Source of the DNA: Phytophthora quininea
Taxonomy: Eukaryota > Oomycota > Peronosporomycetes > Peronosporales > Peronosporaceae
NCBI GenBank assembly: GCA_011947345.1
Contig: JAAVTG010000272.1
Location: forward strand, 1 to 64,000
Length of the DNA: 64,000 nt
Reading direction: 5' to 3'
Positions 54,910 to 64,000 of this stretch are shown here, piece by piece. Each line of letters opens with the position of its first letter. Within the stretch, counting starts at the first letter, position 1. Under the pieces are notes generated by a model. It searched no databases and had not been told where the DNA came from. It was given only the letters and a program-made list of their open reading frames with translations. The position numbers were made by a program, and so were the translations under genes.

Positions 54910-56600
54910 GTGGGACAATTAAAAGACACCGACCACGTCAAAGGCATCGCTTCGAGCGGACTGTTCGTGTATATGCCAGGTAAGGAGTTGCTTTTGACAG
55001 CAAACCTCCGTGTCGGGGTATATGCGAGCCCTATCGTAGTGGTGGTGCCTCAGAGAGAAGTTAGGTTCAAGTTGGTGGATTTAGGTACTTCATGGACAGT
55101 CATACTAACGAGGCAATGCTGATGGTCTACGGAAGGCAGTTTTCGACGAGGTGAAATCCAGACTTGTGGCGCTTGTTGCACTGGATTCGGAGGTTTACAA
55201 GAACGATGTGGATGAACCACTTAGCCCAACAGCTTCCTTGGCTACTGCGTAGAGTTGAGGACGGTCTCCGAAAGGCGGTGTTTACTGCGTGTAAAAGCTA
55301 TTTTATTGCGAAGCACATATCTGCAGATGAATTGGTGTTTTTCAAGGACAAACAGACGTATGACAGAGCAATTCTGATGGCGTCGCAAGCTTCTGCGTCC
55401 AGTGAGGAGTTGGCCGCGCAAGCAAATACACCGATTGAGGGACTGGGCAACGACCGGAAAGATCCGATCATTACAGAGATGCCGCGGCCTCGACGCCAGT
55501 CGTCTTTGCCAGCGATGATTTCCTTGGTTTATCCTGATGAATTTGCTCAAGAGTGCACTTCAATGCTTGAATGGAGTGCTGGTACTGTGCGGACTTTTGC
55601 TCGTCAAAGCCCGGTGAAAGTAGATTTTGCGAGATTGGGGGAAAGCAATCAGAGTTGTGGATCCGGATCAGAGCCAACCACAACAAAGCAAATCGCTGCT
55701 CACCAACCATCTCGCCATGCTCCAACGGAAACAACGAACAAGACACCTCATTCTACGATTAACTTCGACCTCAGTACCTGACCAACGTCTAGTAAACCAT
55801 CCTCGCCGCACTCGGCAGGAGGAGGCATCAATACAAGCAGCTTTGCGCCCCACAACTAGCGAAATGTATGAAATCTCTCTGATCCATAAATTTATGACCA
55901 AGCTTGGAGGATGATCGGACAAAGGGAAATGGTATTGGCGACAAGAAGATAGGGAAGTGGCGTTGATGTTACTACAACGATGGTTCTGCGTGTATTCTGG
56001 TAGAAGGATGCGTGCAAAAATTCGGAATCGTCATGGGGGTCGCCAGGAACCGGCAAGTCGACACTCTTATGTGTGACAGCATTTTACTTCGCTCTGAAGA
56101 TGAAAAAGAATGTCCTGGTATACCGAGAGCTAGCTGACGGTAATAGAGTGTTCTTCTTGGAGTGCGAAGGATATCGCGTTGTTTATTTTCTCTGATCCGA
56201 TCCGTTGACTCGGAAGCAGCGGCCATATACGGCGAGCTTATCCACACAGCAAAAGGCAAGGAGAATGTGTGGCTGTTGCTGGATGGCTTTGATCTCAAAG
56301 AAGCCTAAAGCTGTTTAAGATGCTTGAGACCTCACAAGAAGTTCATTTGAGCTCTCGGGATACTGAAAGGCTGTGCCGCTGTTTGTTATCGAGTTGGAAA
56401 GAGGAAGCCATCTTCAAATTCAGGTGTTTGGGTTTAGCGGTGCCGAAATGGACGAACGATTTTACTATTCGGGTGGGGATGTTCGTGGGTTTACAGCGCC
56501 TTCAATAGTTGATATATCGAATGGCGTGTCCATGGAGGTTGAGGACGCGAAGGCCTTGCTACACAGTGACAAGAACGTGGCATGTGAACATTGTACCTAG
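54910..56600 (+). pseudogene. CRN-like gene relic, truncated by Gypsy C
   Basis: Short pieces: SPIVVVVPQREVRFKLVDLG (54910 frame, close to NSPVIVEVPVRKVCYILVD of the 34-kb locus); GLRKAVFDEVKSRLV at about 55120, repeated as GLRKAVFTACKSYFIAKH at about 55260; and a C-terminal part at 56320-56600 (EVEDAKALLHSDKNV). The two GLRKAVF copies show an internal duplication of the N-terminal module. The P-loop is not found. The end at about 56600 passes directly into the Gypsy protease region, so the retroelement probably cut the gene. Confidence 0.5.
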
Positions 56601-59600
56601 GTGGACAATGTCAACATCATTGTTCTGTGTGAAAACCCTCTCGTCTACAAGTCAACTCCACTGTTCTCTATCTATGGGGATATCAGTGCCGGCGACAAGC
56701 ACATCTCGACTTCAAGCATGCTGCTAAAAAGTGGAGCTACTACAGTCTACGTATTTAAGACTTAGGTCGAGAAGAACAAGCTCGCAACTACACGGTTCCA
56801 AGAGAGGAACATCCGTGTGAAGCATGGAGACAACCAGATTGTCAAGACAGAGTTGGAGCTACTAGCTCTGACTATCAAGGTACAGGAGTGGATAATGCAT
56901 TCAAGAGTGTTGCTATCGTCTACGCTATTCCTGACGAGTTTGACTGTATCCTAGGGATACCATTCTTCGAGGACATACAACCTCTGATTGATTGGAGTGG
57001 TCGAAAGATCGAAGGAACAAGAAAGAAGACTTTGCGAGCGGAGCGGACAAGTAAAGCCACCGGGCCGCTCGAGGAAGGCGGATCGGCGATTGCCTCCGGT
57101 CTCGGAGATCTGCCGGGGCGAAAGGTCTGTTGACGAAAAGACCTGATTCCTGTAGGTGCGCCGCGCTAGAAACGGATGTGAAGCCTGTGGTTGAAGTTGC
57201 CTGTGAAGCTGCGCAGAGTGGAGCCCCAAGAGTTGCTTGCGCGCAACTAGACCGCAAGCCAGTTGGTAGAGGCTCGGCAGCGGGAAGCAACAAGCGGTCG
57301 TCTGCGGACAAAAGCACAGCTGAGAGCCGTGCAGGGGTAAAGGTCAGCGCCGTGGCGAAGATGTTCACGATGGGCGTTGTCGACACAGCCGGCGTGGAGA
57401 CTAAGTTCATCACGCGGAAGAAGCTGACAAAGTTCCTGATAATCACGACAAAGACGCCAGACGAACCTGATTTTATGCTGGTTCTGTCGAACGAGACAAC
57501 CAAGCGAGTCGCAAGTTCGTTGCAGCGACGCGACCAGCCCGATAACGTGGGCAGTGCCAAGGCTCAACGTTACCAGGACACTGACTGGGAAAGCTTTCGA
57601 GCGAACCCTGCCTACGATATACTAAAGGAGTACAAGGACACCGTGTTTCGTCCTGAACTCCCTGAAGGTCTACCGAGAAGCGCGAGATTGAGCACCGGAT
57701 CGACGTCCGGGACCCAAACCTCGCGATGTATCGACGTCAATGGCGTCAATCCCCGGAGCAGCAACGTGAAATCGTTCGCTGGGTAGAAGACATGGTCGAG
57801 AAGAAGCTCATCAGGCCAAGCATTAGCCTACACGCGGGTCCCACATTTTGTGTGCGGAAACCCGTTGGATAGCGTATCGTTCACGACTACCGATATCTTA
57901 ACTCGAACACGATCCGACAGAGCATTCCGATGACAAGAAAGGAAGATATCCTGGACGACATGGCTGGAGCATACTACTACTCGACGATGGACCTGATGTC
58001 GGCGTACTGTCAAGTTTGAATGCGCGAAGAAGATATCACGTTCACGGCATTCCAGGCACCGAACGGACTCTGGGAGTACTTGGCACTTCCCATGGGAGTC
58101 TGCAACGCACCAGCAACGATGCACAGACTGACGTGGAAGCTGTTTCGAGAGGCTTGAAGCAAACGAGGTCGTTTTACGACGACGTCAACATCTTTACCAA
58201 GTCTCAAGACGTCAACGAGCATTTGAAAGCTGTACGCAAGACGTTGGATATCTTGCGGGACAACAAGATGTACGTCAAGCTATCCAAGTGTGTGCTCTGC
58301 GCCCCAGAGATTCCGTGTCTCGGTGACTTTGTAGGCCGAGACGGTGTACGCATGGATCCCGACAAAGTGCAAACTATCAAGGACTGGCCCGTACCAAGGA
58401 CTCAAGAGGAGCTTCACAGCTTTTTGGGACTCACTGGCTACGTCCAGTGTTTTTGTCCGGAGTATGCCTCACTGACGGCTACCATGTTCACGCCACTTAA
58501 GAAGCAGAACAAGCGCAACGCGAAGATCCATTTCGACAAGGAGCAGTTGAAGAACTTCAAGGAGTTGAAGCGACGTTTGTGCGACCCTCCTGTGCTGTAT
58601 CTTCCTAACTTCAGTCAGCCAATGCACCTGCGTACAGATGACAGCAAGTTTGCTGTTGGTGGCGTCCTGTTCCAAGTGGTGGATGGTGTCGAACGCTAAA
58701 TCGCGTACACCAGTCGGAAGATGAAGTCAGTAGAAGTCAACTATCCGACTCAGCAGCAAAAACTGCTAGCTATCGTTCACGCGTTAGCAGCTTTCAGGAT
58801 CTACTGCCTGGACAAGTCACCAATTGTCGAGACTGATCACAAGAGCCTCGAGGGATTGTTCACGCAGAAGATGGCGAATCGCCGTCTAGCTCGTTGGTAT
58901 GACATCTTGGCAGAGTATCAACCGACATTCTCGTATCTTCCTGGAGCGAAGAACGGAATCGCTGATGCCCCGAGTCGAAGACCAGACTTGCAACTAGAGA
59001 CGAAGTATTTCCATGATCTCAGTGTTAACAGTTTTGACGACACGTCATTCACGATGGAGATCAGTGAAGTCACGACGGACAGCGAGTTGATCAAGAAGAT
59101 CAAGGCGGTATATATCAAGGATCGGGAAATCCAAGCGATATTCGCTACGATCAAGCTACGCACAGCTAACTTGAAAGCAAAAAACTGAGCGTCAACACCG
59201 GAAAAGGTATCGATGCTCACCGAAGGCAATGGATTGCTTTGGTATCAGACACCAGCTGACGATGTTCCACGCGTTGTCGTTCCCAACGAAGCGAAGTTGA
59301 GGTATGTCATCATCAGCGAGTGTCATGATTCCAACTATGGAGGCCATCCCGGTGCAGAACGCACTTACCTGACACTTGCACGACGCTGGTGCTGGCCGAA
59401 GATGTTGGCGTCGATCCAGAAGTTTATTGCAGACTGTGAACCATGCCGACGGAAACAAACCTCGCTAACGAAGCTACCGGGTCTGCTAGAGCCACTCCGC
59501 ATCCCTGACGAACGATGGAGAACCATCTCAATGGATTTCATTCCAGACTTGCCGCAGACAAAGAACAAGGTCGATTCAATCTGGGTTGTGGGCGACCAAT

Positions 59601-60587
59601 TGACAAAAGATGTCATTTTGTGCCGACGACGAAGACTGTCACCGCAGAAGGGGTAGCCCGACTCTTCATCAACCACGTCCGGAAGCTCCATGGTATACCA
59701 ACAAAAATCGTGTCTGATCGAGATAGGAAGTTCGTGTCAAACTTCTGGCAGTAAGTCTTCAAGTCGGTGGGTACGAAGCTAAGCATGACAGTTGCTCAAG
59801 GAGATGACCAAACGGAGCGGATGAATCGTACACTTGAGGAGTATCTTCGGTGCTTCGTTGGACCAATGCAAGATGACTGGGACGATCACCTTGCCTACGC
59901 AGGGTTTGCTGTAAACTCGACGGTCAACTCAAGCACGAAGATGGCACCGTTTGAAGCCGATCTGGGATACATCCCCTTGAACCCGTTGCAGCTTGCTGCT
60001 AAAAAGCTCTCCGGCGTACCAGCTAGTCGACGAGGTGTCGATTTCCACGATCCTAAGGCTTTTTTCTACGACGCTGTCGTGAAGCGCTCGCCCGAGCTCA
60101 AGACCGGATGAAAAATGTGTATGACCACCGCAAAGAACAAGAGTTCCGCGTGGGAGATCAAGTATACTTGAGCACGCGAAACCTGGACACCAAGCACACG
60201 GGTCTTCCAGCATCTTCGAAGTTTGGCCCGAAATGGATTGGGCCGTATTCAGTCGTTCGCAAAGTGCACAATCACGCGTACGAGCTGAACATCCAGGCAG
60301 GGAACAGACTTCATCCCGTGTTCAATACTGGGTCGCTGAAGCCATACAAACAACCATCGAGGTTATCGCGTCCCCACGAAGTTGTCTTGGCTGACGGTAG
60401 CATTGGACAACTGGTTCCACGCTTGCTTGGGAAACGGGTTCGGCGGAAACACACCCAATTCCTTGTGGAGTGGGTGGGTGAGGGGAAACCCACTTGGGAA
60501 CCGATCGAGAACCTTGGTCAAATTCCCGACCTGATTGCCGAGTTTGAAGAAAAGCGACGATCAAAGCGACGGCGCAAAAGCAGATGA
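56600..60587 (+). pseudogene. Ty3/Gypsy chromovirus C: protease to chromodomain
   Basis: Protease-like region (SGATTVYVF, then DCILGIPFFEDIQP). RT (about 57770-58260) includes RIVHDYRYLNSNT and FYDDVNIFTKS (YDD). RNase H begins at HLRTDDSKFAVGGVLFQ, with YPTQQQKLLAIVHAL. The integrase zinc finger is at about 59340-59450 (HDSNYGGHPGAE then CEPCRRKQ), the core has SMDFIPDLPQ and VSDRDRKFVSNFW, and the GPY-type tail is WIGPYSVVRKVHNHAYELN. A canonical chromodomain (FLVEWVGEGKPTWEPIENL) ends at 60587. Stops at about 57868 (TAG for Trp), 58018, 58698 and 59752, plus shifts near 58120 and 59620, inactivate it. No LTRs were identified. Confidence 0.85.
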
Positions 60588-60598
60588 AAATGTACTAT

Positions 60599-61845
60599 TC
60601 ATGGAGCTTTCGCGATACGATGGATGTACCGAACATATCGGATCCACTGGATATGCTCCAGAGGCTCCAAAGAGCCCAAGTCTTCGGAGTTGTCAGAAAT
60701 GAGAAGCTCGCCGTCGGTACCAACAACCAAGAGAAAGCAGTGGTCCACCAGCGCCTCACAAGCGCAGATCAAGTAGCAGCCAGCTTCTAGCTCCTCACAG
60801 GCAAAATCTTGAACTTTCTTCGTGGAAGCAATCGAGCCTTTGACGCGCAACTTGAAGAGCAACTTAAAATTGAGCGCGACTTTACGACTTTGGAGAAACT
60901 TAAAGAAGGCCGCTTTGTTCTGACGTTTCACACCATGTCGCATATCTCAGATGTGGACCACCTCAAATTGCGCCCAGTGTTCCTCCGTGACCAAGTCAAG
61001 ATCTCCGAGCCAAACGCTTGCCGCACAAAGCGCCTCGAGGAAGCAGTGACCAGTGGTGGAGGCGGTCGCACCGCCGAAGTGTTCTTCCGCAAAACGGACA
61101 AAGGTGGAGGGCCGACCCGCCTCCACCCAAGCATCGACACGCGCGCGCAGGTCGCCGAACTCCTCCAGTTCCTCCTCCCACACGTAAGAGAGTTGGAGGT
61201 CTTGGGTCTTCCACAAGACCAGGTACGACCGATTGGGAGCGTCGCCGTTCCGGTCCAAGAGATACTGGAAGTCACAAGTCGCGTCGGGATCCCAAGGTGC
61301 GGTAGGATCGTAGCGATTGGTTTGGTTTGTGCTTGGATGCCTTGCAGGTGCAGGTGGAAGCGGCACGGTATGGACGACAGCAGTGGGGGTAGCCGCTGCA
61401 GCCTCGCATGGAAATGTAGCCATTTCGTTGGGGCCAGCAGCACGCGAAGCCGAAGATGAAGGCGCGTCCACCTCGCTCTCATCGTCAGAATCAGGAGCAA
61501 CTGTGAGCCGCCGTCGTTTTGGCGATGCTGGTAAGTCGTCATTCAACTCGTCATCGGCGATTTCGATGACGCCATGGTTGAGAAGGTCGGGCGGCAGCTC
61601 CAACACGACCGTGCCATCGACGGTCGAGCCGTTCGGCGAGATGGCTCCGTCATGAGCAGGCAACATCAGCGAGTCGAGGAACGCCAAGTCGAAGTCGAAG
61701 TCCAGGGGCATGTCGGCGGCTTTCTGCGGCCCCGGAACGGTGACGAAGGAGGTGGAACGACCTCGAAGTCGGTGAGCAGCTCTTCGGCGAGCAACAGGGA
61801 TGAAGGCAAGTCGACCAAGTCCAAGTCAAGAGAAACCACTGCCAT
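60599..61845 (-). pseudogene. Chromo-like plus cysteine-protease-like protein, one in-frame stop
   Basis: The frame 61711-60599 is continuous except for one TGA at about 60944-60946. A likely earlier start at 61845 (MAVVSLDLDLVDLPSS) is one base out of frame. Order: an acidic/hydrophobic N-terminus, the nuclear-signal-like SPKRRRL, and a chromodomain-like block (CDFQYLLDRNG, then RSYLVLWKTQDLQLSYVWEE). A papain-fold-like domain follows, with GHCFLEAL (putative catalytic Cys), VDHCFLLVVG (His) and LLISDNSED (Asp/Asn), ending in WIRYVRYIHRI. The arrangement resembles OTU/Ulp-type cysteine peptidases; the assignment is by motif only. It lies tail-to-tail with Gypsy C, 11 bp apart. Confidence 0.6.
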
Positions 61846-62249
61846 TGTGCTCTGAAGGGGGAATGCACCACCACCACAGCGAACAACGTCAGCAACAACT
61901 CAAATTGAGGACTGAAGTGCGGACAGCAACGGCTTGCAGGGCAAGGCATCCTCGCATTCTGAGGAGGTGGGTGAGTGTATGGGAAATATTGAGAGGTTTA
62001 ATTAGATAGGTTAAATAATAGTCACAGCAGACGAAGAGCAGTTGTGGAGGCCAAGTGGCCTCCATCTGCTTGAACTGCTGGGGGACGGCACTCTTCAATT
62101 CGCCGCCCTCCCCAAGAACTGATAAACCGAACGTCTAGCCAAGATTATGCAAGCCGAATCGCTGTATATTGTGTGAGGTCGCCCGATGCAATCACCCCGG
62201 CACACTGGCGAGAATGGCTTTTGAAGCGGATCCGGGCCACTTGAAGAGG

Positions 62250-62457
62250 ATAGAATATGTGCACAATCAACTAGCGGTACTGGAGACCTGGACGAGAAGC
62301 CTGACCTCACAATTGGGACACCCGTGTTGGTGGTGGTTTGCCCTGACACTAACAAGTGCTGCGCAATTCAAGCTACAGCTGCTAATGCTCTCGCCGAAGC
62401 CTCGGTGGAGTCTGTCGTGCGCTGCTTCAAGCCAGACTGCTCTGCAGTAAGCTACTA
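62250..62457 (+). pseudogene. CRN-like 3'-terminal fragment
   Basis: DLDEKPDLTIGTPVLVVV and ALAEASVESVVRCFKP align with the end of the 34-kb CRN-like locus (36090-36265: CCTGGACGAGAAGCCTGAC and ...GCCTCGGTGCAGTC). Only the last 65 or so codons are present. There is no start and no P-loop. Confidence 0.6.
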
Positions 62458-62694
62458 TCGACTAATTTTGTCTATGAGCTCGCAGACATCTTAAAAGATG
62501 TCTGTGAGATGAATATTCAATTATTAAAAAAATGGAATATTCTTTAATTCTGCTTTTGTTTCGTGTAGAACCATTAAAGACCTTTCGAGGCTCGCTCGGT
62601 TATCGTTTATGGAAACGAGCTCGATCCAGTAATCGGTAAACTGTAAACGATCAAGTTTTGCTTTCGAAGCTGCGCAACCTTTGGACTTGAGGAT

Positions 62695-63201
62695 CTAATG
62701 GGTACTATCACTTCGGGAGGATCCACCATTCGCTACCCAATGGCAAGCCCGGCGGCCGAGTGTTTCCATGTTATCGCTCTTCTCCAAGTGCTCGCCGGCA
62801 AGCATGTAGTCCTGGAAGGGACCAAATCGACGGCGTTTCTTCGGCTCAGTGCTTTGGTCACCCCTAGCTACAGCACCTACGTCGTCGTCGATGTCACGCT
62901 CGAAAGCCAGATTGCTGGGCTGGGCAAGAGGAACCTCCGGAAGATCGGCACTACCTCGCTCGCAGTCTGAGCCGGCAGCACCAAAATCGACGCCGTAGTG
63001 CCCGTCGTCACTCCCATATGCGCCACTTGTCTCGCTATCACTGCTGGATTCGCTATGCTGACGACTTCTACGGTCCACCGCCGGTCGCCCTACATGAGAA
63101 ACACCATTCTCCGAGCCGAGAGCGGTTTTCTGTGAGGGTTGCGACGAATACGCGAACATCCAGACGGAAGCAATGCCCTCCAAGGCGTGCTCGACAAGCA
63201 A
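62695..63201 (-). CDS. Unrecognised 168-codon ORF with nuclear-signal-like motif
   Basis: The frame from the ATG at 63201 is rich in Ser, Asp and Gly, with an acidic middle (SSSDSETSGAYGSDDGHYG) and a basic PKKRRRFGPF motif. It ends at 62695. No domain was recognised and it may be a truncated transposon-associated protein. There is no competing better frame on the plus strand. A chance ORF cannot be excluded. Confidence 0.35.
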   Translation of the reverse strand: MLVEHALEGIASVWMFAYSSQPSQKTALGSENGVSHVGRPAVDRRSRQHSESSSDSETSGAYGSDDGHYGVDFGAAGSDCERGSADLPEVPLAQPSNLAFERDIDDDVGAVARGDQSTEPKKRRRFGPFQDYMLAGEHLEKSDNMETLGRRACHWVANGGSSRSDSTH

Positions 63202-63532
63202 AACGATCAGTGAATCTTTTGTCGGATCTATAAATCCAATACATATCGTTCAAGATCGGATTAAAAATCGCAATTCATCACCTCTCACCGTTCCGCTATT
63301 CCAAACGCCTTTTCGGATAGGAGGACGAAACCGCCCGATTTTGCGAATTTCGGGACGGGAACGATAGGACGAAGTCGCTAGGTCGGCCCTTTTATGGTTC
63401 GCTATCTGCCAAACAAAATGGGCTTCGAAAGGTTTCTATTGCCACCAATCGAGTTACTTCGAGAACAATTCTCTATTATGGGATATATGTAATCTAGTAG
63501 CCGAACGAAGAATTCGACATTAGTTCGACATA

Positions 63533-63757
63533 ATGGCGGGCGAAAAGCGTGCGGTCAAGAGGTCGCGGCTTGGTGAAGACGTATCGATGCTGCCAAGCGA
63601 GGAGGAGAAAGGGGCGTCCAGGATCTGCAAAGGGAGAGGAGAATGCACAGGGGAGGAGAATGCACAGGGCGAGGAGGACCTGTTTAGGCACATACATAAT
63701 AAAGGCCCGCATGTATACACACTCAACTGGAACGTATCCGGATACGTAGCAAAGTAA
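63533..63757 (+). pseudogene. RHS/CRN-like gene N-terminal fragment
   Basis: MAGEKRAVKRSRLGEDVSML then PSEEEKG matches the N-terminus of the 50.4-54.8 kb gene. It continues through GEENAQGEEDLF, which in the other locus lies on the far side of the MULE. This copy therefore approximates the site before insertion. After about 63690 it diverges and stops at 63757. Confidence 0.65.
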
Positions 63758-63794
63758 CCCCGCTAGTAGATTACCCTATACAGATAAGTATACC

Positions 63795-64000
63795 TCACAA
63801 CTGATACTTGCGCCGAATTCCCAGCACTAGGCCGTGGAAGTACTGGCTTGCCTGTGGCGTCTTGGTTTGATTGAAGTACCAAGATCGCCACAGGCATTCA
63901 TCAAGGTACTGGGGGATGACGCTCTTCCGCATGCCCCGCTCACTTTTCAGGCGTGCCTTTATCTTTACCTCCCAGACCCCTTCGATCCGGTTGGTGTGGG
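63795..64000 (-). CDS. Merlin (IS1595/ISXO2-like) transposase, C-terminal part, cut by window edge
   Basis: The minus-strand frame from the window edge to the TGA at 63795 reads HTNRIEGVWEVKIKARLKSE, then SVIPQYLDECLWRSWYFN. HTNxIEGxW, with the catalytic Glu and the downstream YLDE element, is diagnostic of the DDE_Tnp_IS1595 fold used by eukaryotic Merlin transposons. No stop or shift was seen in the 67 codons available. The start lies beyond the window. Confidence 0.75.
   Translation of the reverse strand, partial: HTNRIEGVWEVKIKARLKSERGMRKSVIPQYLDECLWRSWYFNQTKTPQASQYFHGLVLGIRRKYQL

Noticed and set aside
1..64000. Bacterial-type operons, ribosome binding sites, CRISPR arrays, rRNA or functional tRNA genes
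   Set aside because: Introns, mitochondrial presequences and eukaryotic transposons exclude a bacterial context. No regularly spaced repeats, rRNA segments or complete cloverleaf were seen.

Overview
The window is eukaryotic and looks like a repeat-dense segment of an oomycete genome, Phytophthora-like. Evidence: a nuclear gene for the mitochondrial ATP synthase gamma subunit with a presequence and a short GT-AG intron; an SLC25 mitochondrial carrier; Crinkler/RHS-like P-loop genes; a pleiotropic-drug-resistance (ABCG/PDR) fragment; and an oomycete-style mix of hAT, MULE, pogo-like, Merlin, Gypsy and Copia elements. The genus is an inference. There are no bacterial operons, CRISPR arrays or rRNA genes.

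Layout. 1-4.2 kb is the only ordinary gene block: the 3' end of a TPR-like gene, ATP synthase gamma (two exons), and on the minus strand an EF-hand module running into a succinate/fumarate-type carrier. 4.2-7.7 kb has no recognisable gene. 7.7-27.5 kb is a graveyard of transposons: pogo-like DDE, MULE, hAT, MULE, a SET-domain pseudogene and two Gypsy pieces. 27,553-32,513 is a well-defined hAT element with an 8-bp target duplication. It carries its own transposase and an antisense fragment of a PDR ABC transporter, and it sits inside a Gypsy integrase/chromodomain gene. 34.1-36.3 kb is a decayed Crinkler-like gene.

36.3-50.26 kb is a head-to-head inverted duplication of a two-gene segment: a long coiled-coil/acidic protein gene and a small AP2-like gene. 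The right arm is interrupted inside the AP2-like gene by a 5.5-kb Copia element with identical 178-bp LTRs. 50.3-54.8 kb (minus) is an RHS/Crinkler-like P-loop gene split by a nearly intact 2.3-kb MULE. 54.9-56.6 kb is another Crinkler-like relic, cut by a chromodomain Gypsy polyprotein (56.6-60.6 kb). A chromo-like plus cysteine-protease-like pseudogene (60.6-61.85 kb), more Crinkler and RHS fragments, and the C-terminus of a Merlin transposase complete the window.

The elements record a relative chronology: Gypsy before hAT, inverted duplication before Copia, and RHS-like gene before MULE. Many reading frames are interrupted by a single missing base in a short homopolymer, including a housekeeping carrier and a Copia with identical LTRs. 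Part of the apparent decay may therefore be residual assembly error. Separate in-frame stops look like real point mutations.
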